DNA of 33,201 bases from Clostridia bacterium. GTDB lineage: Bacteria > Bacillota > Clostridia > Oscillospirales > CAG-272. The DNA lies in assembly GCA_017412675.1 (NCBI GenBank), contig JAFPWV010000219.1, positions 1 to 33,201 of the forward strand, in the 5' to 3' direction. Within the stretch, counting starts at the first letter, position 1. Each line of letters begins with the position of its first letter. Position numbers and translations under genes: made by a program. The notes below the pieces were generated by a model. That model was not told the origin of the DNA and ran no database searches. It saw only the letters and a program-made list of their open reading frames with translations. Below are positions 7,268 through 13,742 of this stretch, in pieces.

Positions 7268-8575
7268 TCAATGCCATCCGCCGCGTCCGCCCACTGTGCC
7301 CATGCCGCCCATCATGCCGCCGCCCATCATCTGCCCGGCGGGGATGCCGCTCTGGGTCACGCCGTTGACGATGATCGTACCGCCGGTGTAGGTCGCCGTG
7401 CCGTCGTAGTCGAAGGAGGACATCGTGGAGGTCACGTTGATCGTGCCGCCCGAGACGTAGATGTTGCCGTTGGAGTCGATGGCGTCCGTGTCGCCCTGTC
7501 CGACCGCGACGGTCAGATTGCCGCCCGCGATCTCGATGGCGGTTTCGTAGACCGAGGACTTGTTCGCGCCGTTGATGCCGTCGTCGGAAGCCGTAATGTT
7601 GATGGTGCCGCCGTTGATCTGGACGTAGGTCCCTTCGATCCCTTCGGAAGCGCTGACGGTGACCGTTCCGCCGTCGATCTGGACGAAGGACGTGGCGTGG
7701 ATCCCGTCGTCGGAAGCCGTGACAGTCAGCGTGCCGCCGCCGATCCAGACGTAGCCGAGGCTGTCGTCATCGTCGTTTTCGGCATGCAGGCCGTCCTTCT
7801 TGCTGTTCACGGTGACATTGCCGTCGCTCATGACGATGGAGTCGTTCGCTTCGAGGGCGTCGAGGGCGGCTGAGACAGTCAGCGTGCCGCCGGTGATTTT
7901 GAGATCGTCCTTCGAGGTGATCCCGTTGCCCTTCGCGGAGGTGACGGTGAGGGTGCCCTTGCCGTTCAGAACGAGGTCTTCCTTCGAGTAGATCACCGCG
8001 TCGGTGTTGGTGGAGCCGTCTGCCTTGAAGGTCCCGGTGACGGTGAGGCTGTTTTCGCTGCCCGCGGCCGTGGTGACGAAGACCTTGTCGGCGGAGACGA
8101 CGTAGATCGCCGGGAAATCGTCGTTGGTGATGCTCACGCCGTCGAGGACGAGCTGGATCTTCGCCTCCTTGTCGGCTTCGATCTTCACGGTGCAGTTCGC
8201 CGCGGTTCCGGAGAGGACGTAGACGCCTTCTTCCGTGATCGTGATCGTCTTGCCGTCCGCCACGGTGATGTGCGTTGCGGCTTCGAGATCGGCGGTCTGC
8301 TTCAGATCCCTCTTCGAGAAGAGCTCGTCGGAGGTGACGATCCCGCCGGTGAGATCCGCGTAGGACAGCGCGTTCGTTTTCGCGGTGTAAGCGGTCATGC
8401 CGCCCATGGCAGGAGCGTTCCCGCCGATCGTGTAGGAGGAACCGCTTCCGTTGGAGTAAGACCGGCGCGAACCGCCCCATGCGGCGGAAACGGCGGTGGC
8501 GGAGGCGACGAGCATGGCTCCCGCGAGGAGAGTCACGAGGATCTTTTTCGTATTCTTTCTGCTGAGTTTTTTCAT
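7268..8575 (-). CDS. Secreted carbohydrate-binding beta-helix protein (Cthe_2159/DUF4353-like)
   Basis: A 435-residue exported protein. The signal peptide (MKKLSRKNTKKILVTLLAGA, cleavage near SAA) is followed by a repetitive right-handed beta-helix region. Imperfect repeats such as GGTLTVTASDDGIHA, GGTVTVSASEGIEG and GGTINITASDDGINGA occur at about residues 215-410. This pattern matches the clostridial Cthe_2159 family; Cthe_2159 binds acidic plant polysaccharide and Ca2+ through such repeats. The tail is Gly/Met-rich (GQMMGGGMMGGMG) with a final Trp-His, which is unusual. The frame is open upstream, but the Met at 8575 has GGAAG and a signal peptide directly after. A TTCAAT operator pair and TATCAT -10 lie upstream at 8646-8678. 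Confidence 0.87.
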   Translation of the reverse strand: MKKLSRKNTKKILVTLLAGAMLVASATAVSAAWGGSRRSYSNGSGSSYTIGGNAPAMGGMTAYTAKTNALSYADLTGGIVTSDELFSKRDLKQTADLEAATHITVADGKTITITEEGVYVLSGTAANCTVKIEADKEAKIQLVLDGVSITNDDFPAIYVVSADKVFVTTAAGSENSLTVTGTFKADGSTNTDAVIYSKEDLVLNGKGTLTVTSAKGNGITSKDDLKITGGTLTVSAALDALEANDSIVMSDGNVTVNSKKDGLHAENDDDDSLGYVWIGGGTLTVTASDDGIHATSFVQIDGGTVTVSASEGIEGTYVQINGGTINITASDDGINGANKSSVYETAIEIAGGNLTVAVGQGDTDAIDSNGNIYVSGGTINVTSTMSSFDYDGTATYTGGTIIVNGVTQSGIPAGQMMGGGMMGGMGTVGGRGGWH

Positions 8576-8645
8576 GATGGTCTTCCTTTCTGTGCGTTCG
8601 CACGTCCCGGTGTGTCCGGGCGGGTTGTTTTTCTTTGATGGCTGT

Positions 8646-8678
8646 ATGATACATCGCCCGGATTGAAGGATCATTGAA
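8646..8678 (-). promoter_or_regulatory. Promoter with response-regulator-type direct repeat upstream of the beta-helix gene
   Basis: Reading the minus strand: TTCAAT (8678-8673), 5 bp, TTCAAT (8667-8662), 10 bp, then TATCAT (8651-8646) as the -10. The 11-bp repeat period is typical of OmpR/PhoB-family regulators. No good -35 hexamer is present; the boxes occupy that position, which suggests activator-dependent transcription. Confidence 0.65.
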
Positions 8679-8694
8679 GATTTCTCATGACTTT

Positions 8695-8711
8695 TTCAAT
8701 CTTCTTTCAAT
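8695..8711 (+). promoter_or_regulatory. Additional TTCAAT direct-repeat pair
   Basis: TTCAAT at 8695-8700 and again at 8706-8711, exactly 11 bp apart, lie between the two divergent promoters and in the orientation of the response-regulator gene. A weaker reverse-oriented pair (ATGGAA 8789-8794, ATTGAA 8800-8805) also has 11-bp spacing. Both are probably extra binding sites of the same regulator. Confidence 0.5.
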
Positions 8712-8821
8712 CTTTCGGGCGGGGCGGCTTGCGGGTCTGCCGGTCTGCCGCCGTTTTTCCTTTGCTGACGGCATTTTACCTCGTGAAGATGGAAAGAAAA
8801 TTGAAAAAACCTTGCAATTTG

Positions 8822-8853
8822 TTCAATCCTGTTTCAATGATTCCCTGTATAAT
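8822..8853 (+). promoter_or_regulatory. Promoter with TTCAAT direct repeat for the two-component system operon
   Basis: TTCAAT (8822-8827), 5 bp, TTCAAT (8833-8838), 9 bp, TATAAT (8848-8853). The -35 position lacks a consensus hexamer and is covered by the repeats. The geometry is nearly the same as at the divergent promoter, suggesting positive autoregulation by the downstream OmpR-type regulator. Confidence 0.68.
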
Positions 8854-8900
8854 GAAAGTATCATAAAAATCGGAAAGAAAAAAGACCGACGGAGGCCGGC

Positions 8901-9590
8901 ATGAAAATCCTTGTAATTGAAGATGAAGAGGGTCTGCGGGAAGCCCTGATCCAGTCCCTGACCGACGAGGGGTATCTCGCGGACGGCGCGGAGGACGGGG
9001 AGACCGGGTTCTCGATGATCACGTCGGGGCTGTACGACCTCGTGATCCTCGACATCATGCTCCCCGTGATCGACGGGTTCGAGGTACTGCGCCGGACGCG
9101 GAACCGCGGGATCGCGATCCCGATCATCCTCCTGACCGCCCGGTCCGCTCTGCGCGACAAGATCGGCGGGATGGACCTCGGCGCGGACGACTATCTCACG
9201 AAGCCCTTCGCCATGCAGGAACTTCTCGCGCGCATCCGCATGGTCTCGCGGCGGGGTGCCGGAACGACCGCGGACAACCGCATCCGGGCGGGGGAACTGC
9301 GCCTCGATCCCGGGACCTACGAACTGTCTCGCGAAGGGGAGCAGCGGACCGTCCGGCTCGGCGCGAAGGAGTATCAGCTCATGGAATACCTGATGCGGAA
9401 CGCGGGCCAGATCCTCTCCCGGGAACAGATCACGGAGCGGGTCTGGGGATACGATTCCGAAGCGGAGTACAACAACGCGGACGTGTATGTGTCGTTCCTC
9501 AGAAAAAAGCTGAAATTCATCCGCTCGTCTGCCGTCATCCGGGCGGTGCGCGGCGTGGGCTATTCGCTGGAGGTGGAGGAACATGATTGA
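8901..9590 (+). CDS. OmpR/PhoB-family response regulator
   Basis: A 229-residue DNA-binding response regulator. The receiver domain (1-~115) has the acidic pair in IEDEEG, phospho-acceptor Asp51 in LVILDIMLP, LLTAR and the conserved Lys in LTKPF. The winged-helix DNA-binding domain (~127-225) ends in VYVSFLRKKL and IRAVRGVGYSLE. It is phosphorylated by the kinase whose gene overlaps its end by 8 nt. By family precedent it binds direct repeats about 11 bp apart as a dimer, and such TTCAAT pairs flank its own promoter and that of the divergent secreted-protein operon. Confidence 0.95.
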   Translation: MKILVIEDEEGLREALIQSLTDEGYLADGAEDGETGFSMITSGLYDLVILDIMLPVIDGFEVLRRTRNRGIAIPIILLTARSALRDKIGGMDLGADDYLTKPFAMQELLARIRMVSRRGAGTTADNRIRAGELRLDPGTYELSREGEQRTVRLGAKEYQLMEYLMRNAGQILSREQITERVWGYDSEAEYNNADVYVSFLRKKLKFIRSSAVIRAVRGVGYSLEVEEHD

Positions 9591-10821
9591 AAAGCTGAAA
9601 CGGAAGGTCTTCCGGAGCATCTTTTTCAGCGCGGCGGGGGTGCTGTTCGCGATCCTGCTCGTTTTGAATCTCATGAATGTCGGACAGACGATCCAGAAAG
9701 AACGGTCGGTCATGGACTCCGCGCAATCGATGCTGTTTTCCGAAAAGAATGAAAAAGGCCGCGGCCACGGCGGAAAAGGGAAACCGGACCTGCTCCGCTC
9801 CGTATCCGAGGACGAGCTCGTGATCGCGCGACTGGACGAAGACGGCAGCATTACCGATATTCAGGGCTTTTCCGACGGCGCGGACGAAACGCTGATCGAA
9901 GCCGCTCTCGAAAAAGCCGGGGAAAAACCGGAAGGAAAGCTCGGGTCGTGGCGGTACCGCCTGGGGAAAGACGCCCTCGTGATGCTCGACACTTCTTCGT
10001 TCGCGGAGGAAGCGGCCGAGGTTGCGCTGTGGTCGGCGGCGGGCTTTTGCGCGGCATGCTTGCTGTTCGCGCTTCTCGCGCATTTCCTCGCAGAGCGGAT
10101 CGTGAAACCGGCGGACGAGGCGATGCAGGCGCAGAGACGGTTCATCGCGGACGCCAGTCATGAGCTGAAAACCCCGCTGACCGTCATCGACGCCAACGCC
10201 GCCGTGCTCGAAAAGCAGGTCGGGCAGAGCAAATGGCTCGACTACATCAAGGACGAATCCGGGCGGATGGCGGGGCTGGTGAACGCCCTGCTGCGCCTGT
10301 CCGGGATCGAGGAGGAGAGCGAAAAATCCCTGCCCGAATCTCTTCCATTCGACGCGGCGGAGGTCGTTATGGAATCCTCGCTTCCTTTCGAGAGCGTCGC
10401 CTTCGAGCGCGGCCTGACGCTGGAAACGGACCTGCCGGACAGCCTGATGCTCCATGGCCGGGCGGACGACCTCGGGCAGCTCGTCGGGATCCTCGTCGAC
10501 AACGCGATCAAACACGCCTTCCCCGGCACGGCGGTCCGGCTCGTCATGGAGAGCGAAACGATCCGCCGCGGGCGAAAGGAAGAGACACAAACCGCCGTCC
10601 GCGTCACGAACACGGGGGATCCCATTCCCCCCGACGCCCTGCCCCACCTCTTCGAGCGGTTTTACAAGGCCGATCCGTCCCGGCAGCATACGGACAACAG
10701 CTTCGGCCTCGGCCTGGCGATCGCCAAAGCCCTGGCGTATCGCAACGGATGGGAGATTGCCGTTTGGTCGGAGAAGAATGAGACGGCGTTCACGATCATC
10801 CTGCAGAGCGGGAAGGAATGA
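9583..10821 (+). CDS. Membrane sensor histidine kinase
   Basis: A 412-residue sensor kinase. TM1 is at about residues 12-32. An extracytoplasmic sensor region (~33-145) includes a Gly/His/Lys-rich stretch (GRGHGGKGK), and TM2 is at ~147-168. There is no full HAMP domain before the HisKA segment, where His193 in ASHELKTPLT is the phosphorylation site. The ATPase domain follows, with N box DNAIKHAF, a G1-type NTGDPIP and the G2 box FGLGLAIAKALA. The start overlaps the regulator gene by 8 nt, so translation is coupled. The ligand is unknown; the His-rich sensor and the secreted PepSY and beta-helix proteins next door suggest an envelope or cation signal (inference). Confidence 0.94.
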   Translation: MIEKLKRKVFRSIFFSAAGVLFAILLVLNLMNVGQTIQKERSVMDSAQSMLFSEKNEKGRGHGGKGKPDLLRSVSEDELVIARLDEDGSITDIQGFSDGADETLIEAALEKAGEKPEGKLGSWRYRLGKDALVMLDTSSFAEEAAEVALWSAAGFCAACLLFALLAHFLAERIVKPADEAMQAQRRFIADASHELKTPLTVIDANAAVLEKQVGQSKWLDYIKDESGRMAGLVNALLRLSGIEEESEKSLPESLPFDAAEVVMESSLPFESVAFERGLTLETDLPDSLMLHGRADDLGQLVGILVDNAIKHAFPGTAVRLVMESETIRRGRKEETQTAVRVTNTGDPIPPDALPHLFERFYKADPSRQHTDNSFGLGLAIAKALAYRNGWEIAVWSEKNETAFTIILQSGKE

Positions 10822-10956
10822 ACGGGATCAAGCAGAAAAAAGCAGAGAATGCCCCTTCCGGCGCGGCGTCAACGGCATCGCATCGGAGGGGGCATCGTCT
10901 TCGCGGGAAAGTCCGGCGAACCGCCCGTCGGTCCGGCGCAAATCCCGCCCCGCCTA

Positions 10957-10985
10957 TTTACAGAGAACGGAAAAAGAGGTATAAT
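10957..10985 (+). promoter_or_regulatory. Promoter for the TVP38/TMEM64 gene
   Basis: TTTACA (10957-10962), 17-bp spacer, TATAAT (10980-10985): a near-consensus sigma-A promoter about 30 nt upstream of the start region. It separates this gene from the two-component operon. The rest of 10822-10956 holds nothing recognisable. Confidence 0.8.
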
Positions 10986-11022
10986 AGAGAGGATCAAAAC
11001 TTCACGGGAAGGACATCGCACA

Positions 11023-11745
11023 ATGAACGACAAAAAGCCGCCGCAGGAGCCTCGCCTCGAAACAGCCATGCGGATCGCAGGGATCCTGATCTGGGCTGCG
11101 CTCGTCGTGGTTCTCTTTCTTCACCGGGACCGGATCTCGACGGAGGCGATTTTGGAATGGACGCCCGAAAACCTGTGGGGAGCCGCGCTGCTGATGCTGT
11201 TCTTCTTCGTCGTCAAGGGCATGAGCATGGTCCTTCACGCCGGGATCCTGTACACCGCGTCGGGACTGCTCTTCCCCCTGCCGGCCGCCATTCTCGTGAA
11301 TATCGTCGGGACGGCGTGCATGGTGACGGCTCCGTGGCTGTACGGCCGGTTTGTCGGCGGGGACATCGCAGAACGCTTCGACGCAAAATACCCTGCGGCC
11401 GCGCGGATCGCCTCCTTCCGGGAAAAGAACGACTGGCTGTTTTCGCTGGGGGTGCGGCTTCTGAGCGGACTTCCGAGCGATCCGCTCAGCATGTACTTCG
11501 GCGCGGTGAGGCTCCCGTGGCCGGCTCTCGTCTTCGGGGCGGTCCTCGCCTATCTGCCGAACGCGGTCACGATGCCCCTCATGGCGCAGAACGCGGGCGA
11601 TCCCGGCTCCCCGGTCTTCGTGATCTCCGCCGCCGTGGCTGTCCTCTTCGCCTGCGCCCCCGCGATCTTTCTCCTTGTCCTCTTCATCCGAAAGAGACGC
11701 GAAAAGAAAAAAGCGGCGGATGAGGACGGGGAAGGATCTCGCTGA
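11023..11745 (+). CDS. TVP38/TMEM64 (VTT-domain) membrane protein
   Basis: A 240-residue polytopic membrane protein. TM1 is at about 16-34, followed by the VTT/DedA-like core: GILYTASGLLFPLPAAILVN, a re-entrant-type segment, the cytoplasmic stretch REKNDWLFSLGVRLLSGLPS and a conserved GAVRLPWPALVFG element. Family members have roles in lipid scrambling or membrane homeostasis, and the exact activity of this one is unknown. The open frame extends upstream, but the ATG at 11023 has GGGAAGGAC upstream, lies just downstream of a clear promoter, and gives the usual family length. It is tail-to-tail with the CmpB-like gene, 26 nt away, with no obvious terminator between. Confidence 0.85.
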   Translation: MNDKKPPQEPRLETAMRIAGILIWAALVVVLFLHRDRISTEAILEWTPENLWGAALLMLFFFVVKGMSMVLHAGILYTASGLLFPLPAAILVNIVGTACMVTAPWLYGRFVGGDIAERFDAKYPAAARIASFREKNDWLFSLGVRLLSGLPSDPLSMYFGAVRLPWPALVFGAVLAYLPNAVTMPLMAQNAGDPGSPVFVISAAVAVLFACAPAIFLLVLFIRKRREKKKAADEDGEGSR

Positions 11746-11771
11746 CCTCTCCGCCGTCCCCGCCGCCGTTC

Positions 11772-12872
11772 TCACGACCAGACGAGATTCGCGTAGATCT
11801 TCTGCATCCGTTCATCCGGGAAGCGCAGGTCGAAGATATTCCAGAACACCCCCGGCACGGCAGTCCCCACCACCCGCGCATGCCATCGCATCACCGCGAA
11901 GAGGGAGACGAGGGCGTCGAACACGAAGAACGCGAGGATGACCCACGTGAGGATCTTCCCCCACCTGTCGGGAATATGAATGATCGCCGCCGCCATCCGG
12001 GGGTACAGGTTTTTCAGCCAGAAGATGCCGAGGATCCCCCAGAAAACGGAATAGAGCAGGCAGATCCGCCCGTTCAGGTTGAAGGGCATGTCGCTGTAAT
12101 CCCACGAGCGGGATCCGAGAAAGGTCTCCTGCGCCCAGGAGGTGGCGTATTCCACCGCGCTGCCGACCGCCATCCCGACGAGGAAGGAGAGCCAGCGCCC
12201 GCGGTTCCGGTAACGGTAAAGGAACACGGTCAGCGCGATCGCGCCCACGCCGTAGAGGAGGTTGAACGGCCCGTAAACCAGTCCCGCCCGGCTCTCGAAA
12301 TGTCCGTTCCGGAGAAAGCACCAGAGGAGTTCCACCACCACGCCCGCAAAGGAGCCGATGTAGAGGATGATGAGGAGCTTGTAGACGTTCAGTCCCCGCG
12401 CGAAATGGCCGGACTGCTCCTCTTCCAGATCGATCGCGGCGTTGGCGGGGGCACGTCTGAGCAGGGGGAGCCTGCTTTTCTTTTTCGCCTTCGTCAGATC
12501 GTTGAAGCGCGCGCTGACCTCGTCCGCGATCTCGTAGGAACGCAGAGAAGACGCCGCCAGATTGTCCCCGGCCCGCCTCCATGACTGCGCCCGGTCCAGC
12601 ACCTCGCCGCGCATTTCCTCCGGGGTGTCCGATTCCGCCATCCGCACGTAGAAACCCTGCATGTCGCGCGCGCCGTCCCGGAAGGAATCCTTCAGCCGGA
12701 CGGTTTCCTCCTCGAAGGGGAGAGTGAGCTTCTCGCGCTCCCGGTCCAGAAGATCCGGCACCACCAGCTCGCCCGGGCGAATGGAGCGCATCAGCTTTTT
12801 CCTGCGCTTCGCCTCGGCGCGTTTTGCTGTTTTCTCCGCTCTCCGTGCTTTTCGTTCTTCTGCGCTTTTCAT
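11772..12872 (-). CDS. CmpB-like putative ABC-transporter-type membrane protein (PF06541 type)
   Basis: A 366-residue protein. An N-terminal Lys/Arg/Glu-rich, probably coiled-coil cytoplasmic region (~1-150) precedes a five- or six-helix membrane domain. The membrane part has SRAGLVYGPFNLLYGVGA and SAVEYATSWAQE, then WDYSDMPFNLNGRICLLYS, the conserved signature of the CmpB-like family often labelled putative ABC transporter permease. The long charged N-terminal extension is unusual. Transport activity is not shown, and no ATPase gene is adjacent. Upstream Met codons exist at 12893 and 12890, but only the Met at 12872 has a good ribosome site (CAGGAG), so it is chosen. A TTGACG-N17-TATACT promoter with a palindrome lies upstream. 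Confidence 0.8.
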   Translation of the reverse strand: MKSAEERKARRAEKTAKRAEAKRRKKLMRSIRPGELVVPDLLDREREKLTLPFEEETVRLKDSFRDGARDMQGFYVRMAESDTPEEMRGEVLDRAQSWRRAGDNLAASSLRSYEIADEVSARFNDLTKAKKKSRLPLLRRAPANAAIDLEEEQSGHFARGLNVYKLLIILYIGSFAGVVVELLWCFLRNGHFESRAGLVYGPFNLLYGVGAIALTVFLYRYRNRGRWLSFLVGMAVGSAVEYATSWAQETFLGSRSWDYSDMPFNLNGRICLLYSVFWGILGIFWLKNLYPRMAAAIIHIPDRWGKILTWVILAFFVFDALVSLFAVMRWHARVVGTAVPGVFWNIFDLRFPDERMQKIYANLVWS

Positions 12873-12892
12873 AACGGCTCCTGTTTTCATCA

Positions 12893-13030
12893 TCAGTCAA
12901 CGATATACAGTATATCACCGTCGGCGCGAATCGTCAAGCCCCGACGCTCGCCGTCATGAAGCGCTGCTTCCGGCACCACGATCCGCGCCATGAAGGTGAC
13001 GCGCGAAAACACGGCTTTGAGAACCTTCAT
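12893..13030 (-). CDS. 45-residue small ORF translationally coupled to the TetR gene
   Basis: The ATG overlaps the TetR stop codon as ATGA and is preceded by GGAGGGGAGGG within the TetR coding end. The product begins MKVLKAVFSRVTFMARIV and ends DILYIVD; it is basic at the N-terminus and acidic at the C-terminus, with no transmembrane helix. No family is recognised. Its 3' part contains the promoter of the next gene. The ribosome site and 4-bp overlap argue for real translation, but this is not proven. Confidence 0.45.
   Translation of the reverse strand: MKVLKAVFSRVTFMARIVVPEAALHDGERRGLTIRADGDILYIVD
12902..12937 (-). promoter_or_regulatory. Promoter overlapped by a 15-bp palindrome, for the CmpB-like gene
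   Basis: On the minus strand TTGACG (12937-12932), 17 bp, TATACT (12914-12909). The perfect palindrome GATATAC-A-GTATATC (12902-12916) covers the -10, as a repressor operator would. It differs from the GATACGA-type operators at the TetR promoter, so a different regulator is more likely. Confidence 0.6.
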
Positions 13031-13548
13031 CCGTTTCCCTCCCCTCCGACGATCCCCCGGATCATCTGTGCCATCTCCGCGGGCGTCTCCCGGAAGTCGT
13101 GCAGGATCCACCCGTCGAGCAGGCCGTAGAGGCCGTGGGCGTAGAACCGCTCCCGGTATTCCGCGAACACGTCGTCCCGATCTCCGGGGACCATGATGCG
13201 GTAGAAGGATTCGTGCAGAGCCTCCTGCATCCCCGCCGCGTAGACGATGGAGAGGATGTGCTTGATGGAATAGTTGTACTCGAAGAACGGCACGGCGTTC
13301 GAGAGATCGAAGCGGTCCCGGACCCTGATGTCGTTCAGCTCGGCGTATTGTTCCCACATGCGGATGAACTTGTAGGTGACGATCTCCTCCTTCGAGGTAA
13401 ACGCGCGGAAAACCGTCACCCGCCCGACGCCCGCCCGGGACGCGATCTCGTCGACGGTGATTTTACCCGCCGGTTTCTCTTTCAGAAGGACAAGGTACGC
13501 GTCGGCGATGCAGTCCTTCAGATACTGGTTGACTTCCGGTTTTTTCAT
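13027..13548 (-). CDS. TetR-family transcriptional regulator
   Basis: A 173-residue regulator. The N-terminal helix-turn-helix (about residues 20-65) has ITVDEIASRAGVGRVTVFRAF, the TetR recognition helix pattern. The C-terminal ligand domain ends with a segment (RERFYAHGLYGLLDGWI) common in clostridial TetR proteins. The frame is open to 13593, but the Met at 13548 has AAAGGA upstream and matches the usual N-terminus. It is divergent from the pectin-acetylesterase-like gene. Two GATACGA inverted repeats lie in the shared region, one right before its own ribosome site, so autorepression and control of the divergent gene are likely. The inducer is unknown. Confidence 0.9.
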   Translation of the reverse strand: MKKPEVNQYLKDCIADAYLVLLKEKPAGKITVDEIASRAGVGRVTVFRAFTSKEEIVTYKFIRMWEQYAELNDIRVRDRFDLSNAVPFFEYNYSIKHILSIVYAAGMQEALHESFYRIMVPGDRDDVFAEYRERFYAHGLYGLLDGWILHDFRETPAEMAQMIRGIVGGEGNG

Positions 13549-13567
13549 TTCTGTTCCGTTCCTTTGT

Positions 13568-13591
13568 GATACGATTTTGCCGGATCGTATC
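13568..13591. promoter_or_regulatory. TetR operator 1 (proximal to tetR)
   Basis: GATACGAT (13568-13575) and ATCGTATC (13584-13591) form an inverted repeat with an 8-bp centre. It lies in the tetR 5' leader, about 10 bp upstream of the tetR ribosome site, and shares the GATACGA half-site with operator 2. Confidence 0.6.
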
Positions 13592-13618
13592 ATTTCTCTT
13601 GTCTCTGGCAGATTCCGC

Positions 13619-13648
13619 TTGACACGGCGTCTCTGTGTGCGGTATAAT
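13619..13648 (+). promoter_or_regulatory. Promoter of the pectin-acetylesterase-like gene
   Basis: TTGACA (13619-13624), 18-bp spacer, TATAAT (13643-13648): both hexamers are consensus. Operator 2 begins 13 bp downstream of the -10, where a bound repressor would block early transcription. Confidence 0.8.
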
Positions 13649-13660
13649 GGCCGCGGAAAT

Positions 13661-13674
13661 GATACGAAAGTATC
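13661..13674. promoter_or_regulatory. TetR operator 2 (between the divergent promoters)
   Basis: GATAC-GAAA-GTATC is a perfect inverted repeat just downstream of the plus-strand promoter and just downstream of the minus-strand promoter, so one bound TetR could control both genes. The half-site matches operator 1. Confidence 0.6.
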
Positions 13675-13685
13675 GTTCGTTTTCT

Positions 13686-13714
13686 ATCATATCACACAAA
13701 AAGGGGAATGTCAA
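13686..13714 (-). promoter_or_regulatory. Promoter of the TetR gene
   Basis: Minus strand: TTGACA (13714-13709), 17-bp spacer, TATGAT (13691-13686). Transcription would begin near 13680 and run across both GATACGA operators. The promoter lies inside the leader of the divergent gene, so the two transcripts overlap. Confidence 0.7.
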
Positions 13715-13742
13715 GACCCTTTTTCGGAGGAGGAGTGAATCC

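Noticed and set aside
7500-7990. Periodic DNA repeats inside the secreted protein gene
   Set aside because: They reflect the repeated beta-helix coils of the encoded protein, not a separate DNA repeat element.
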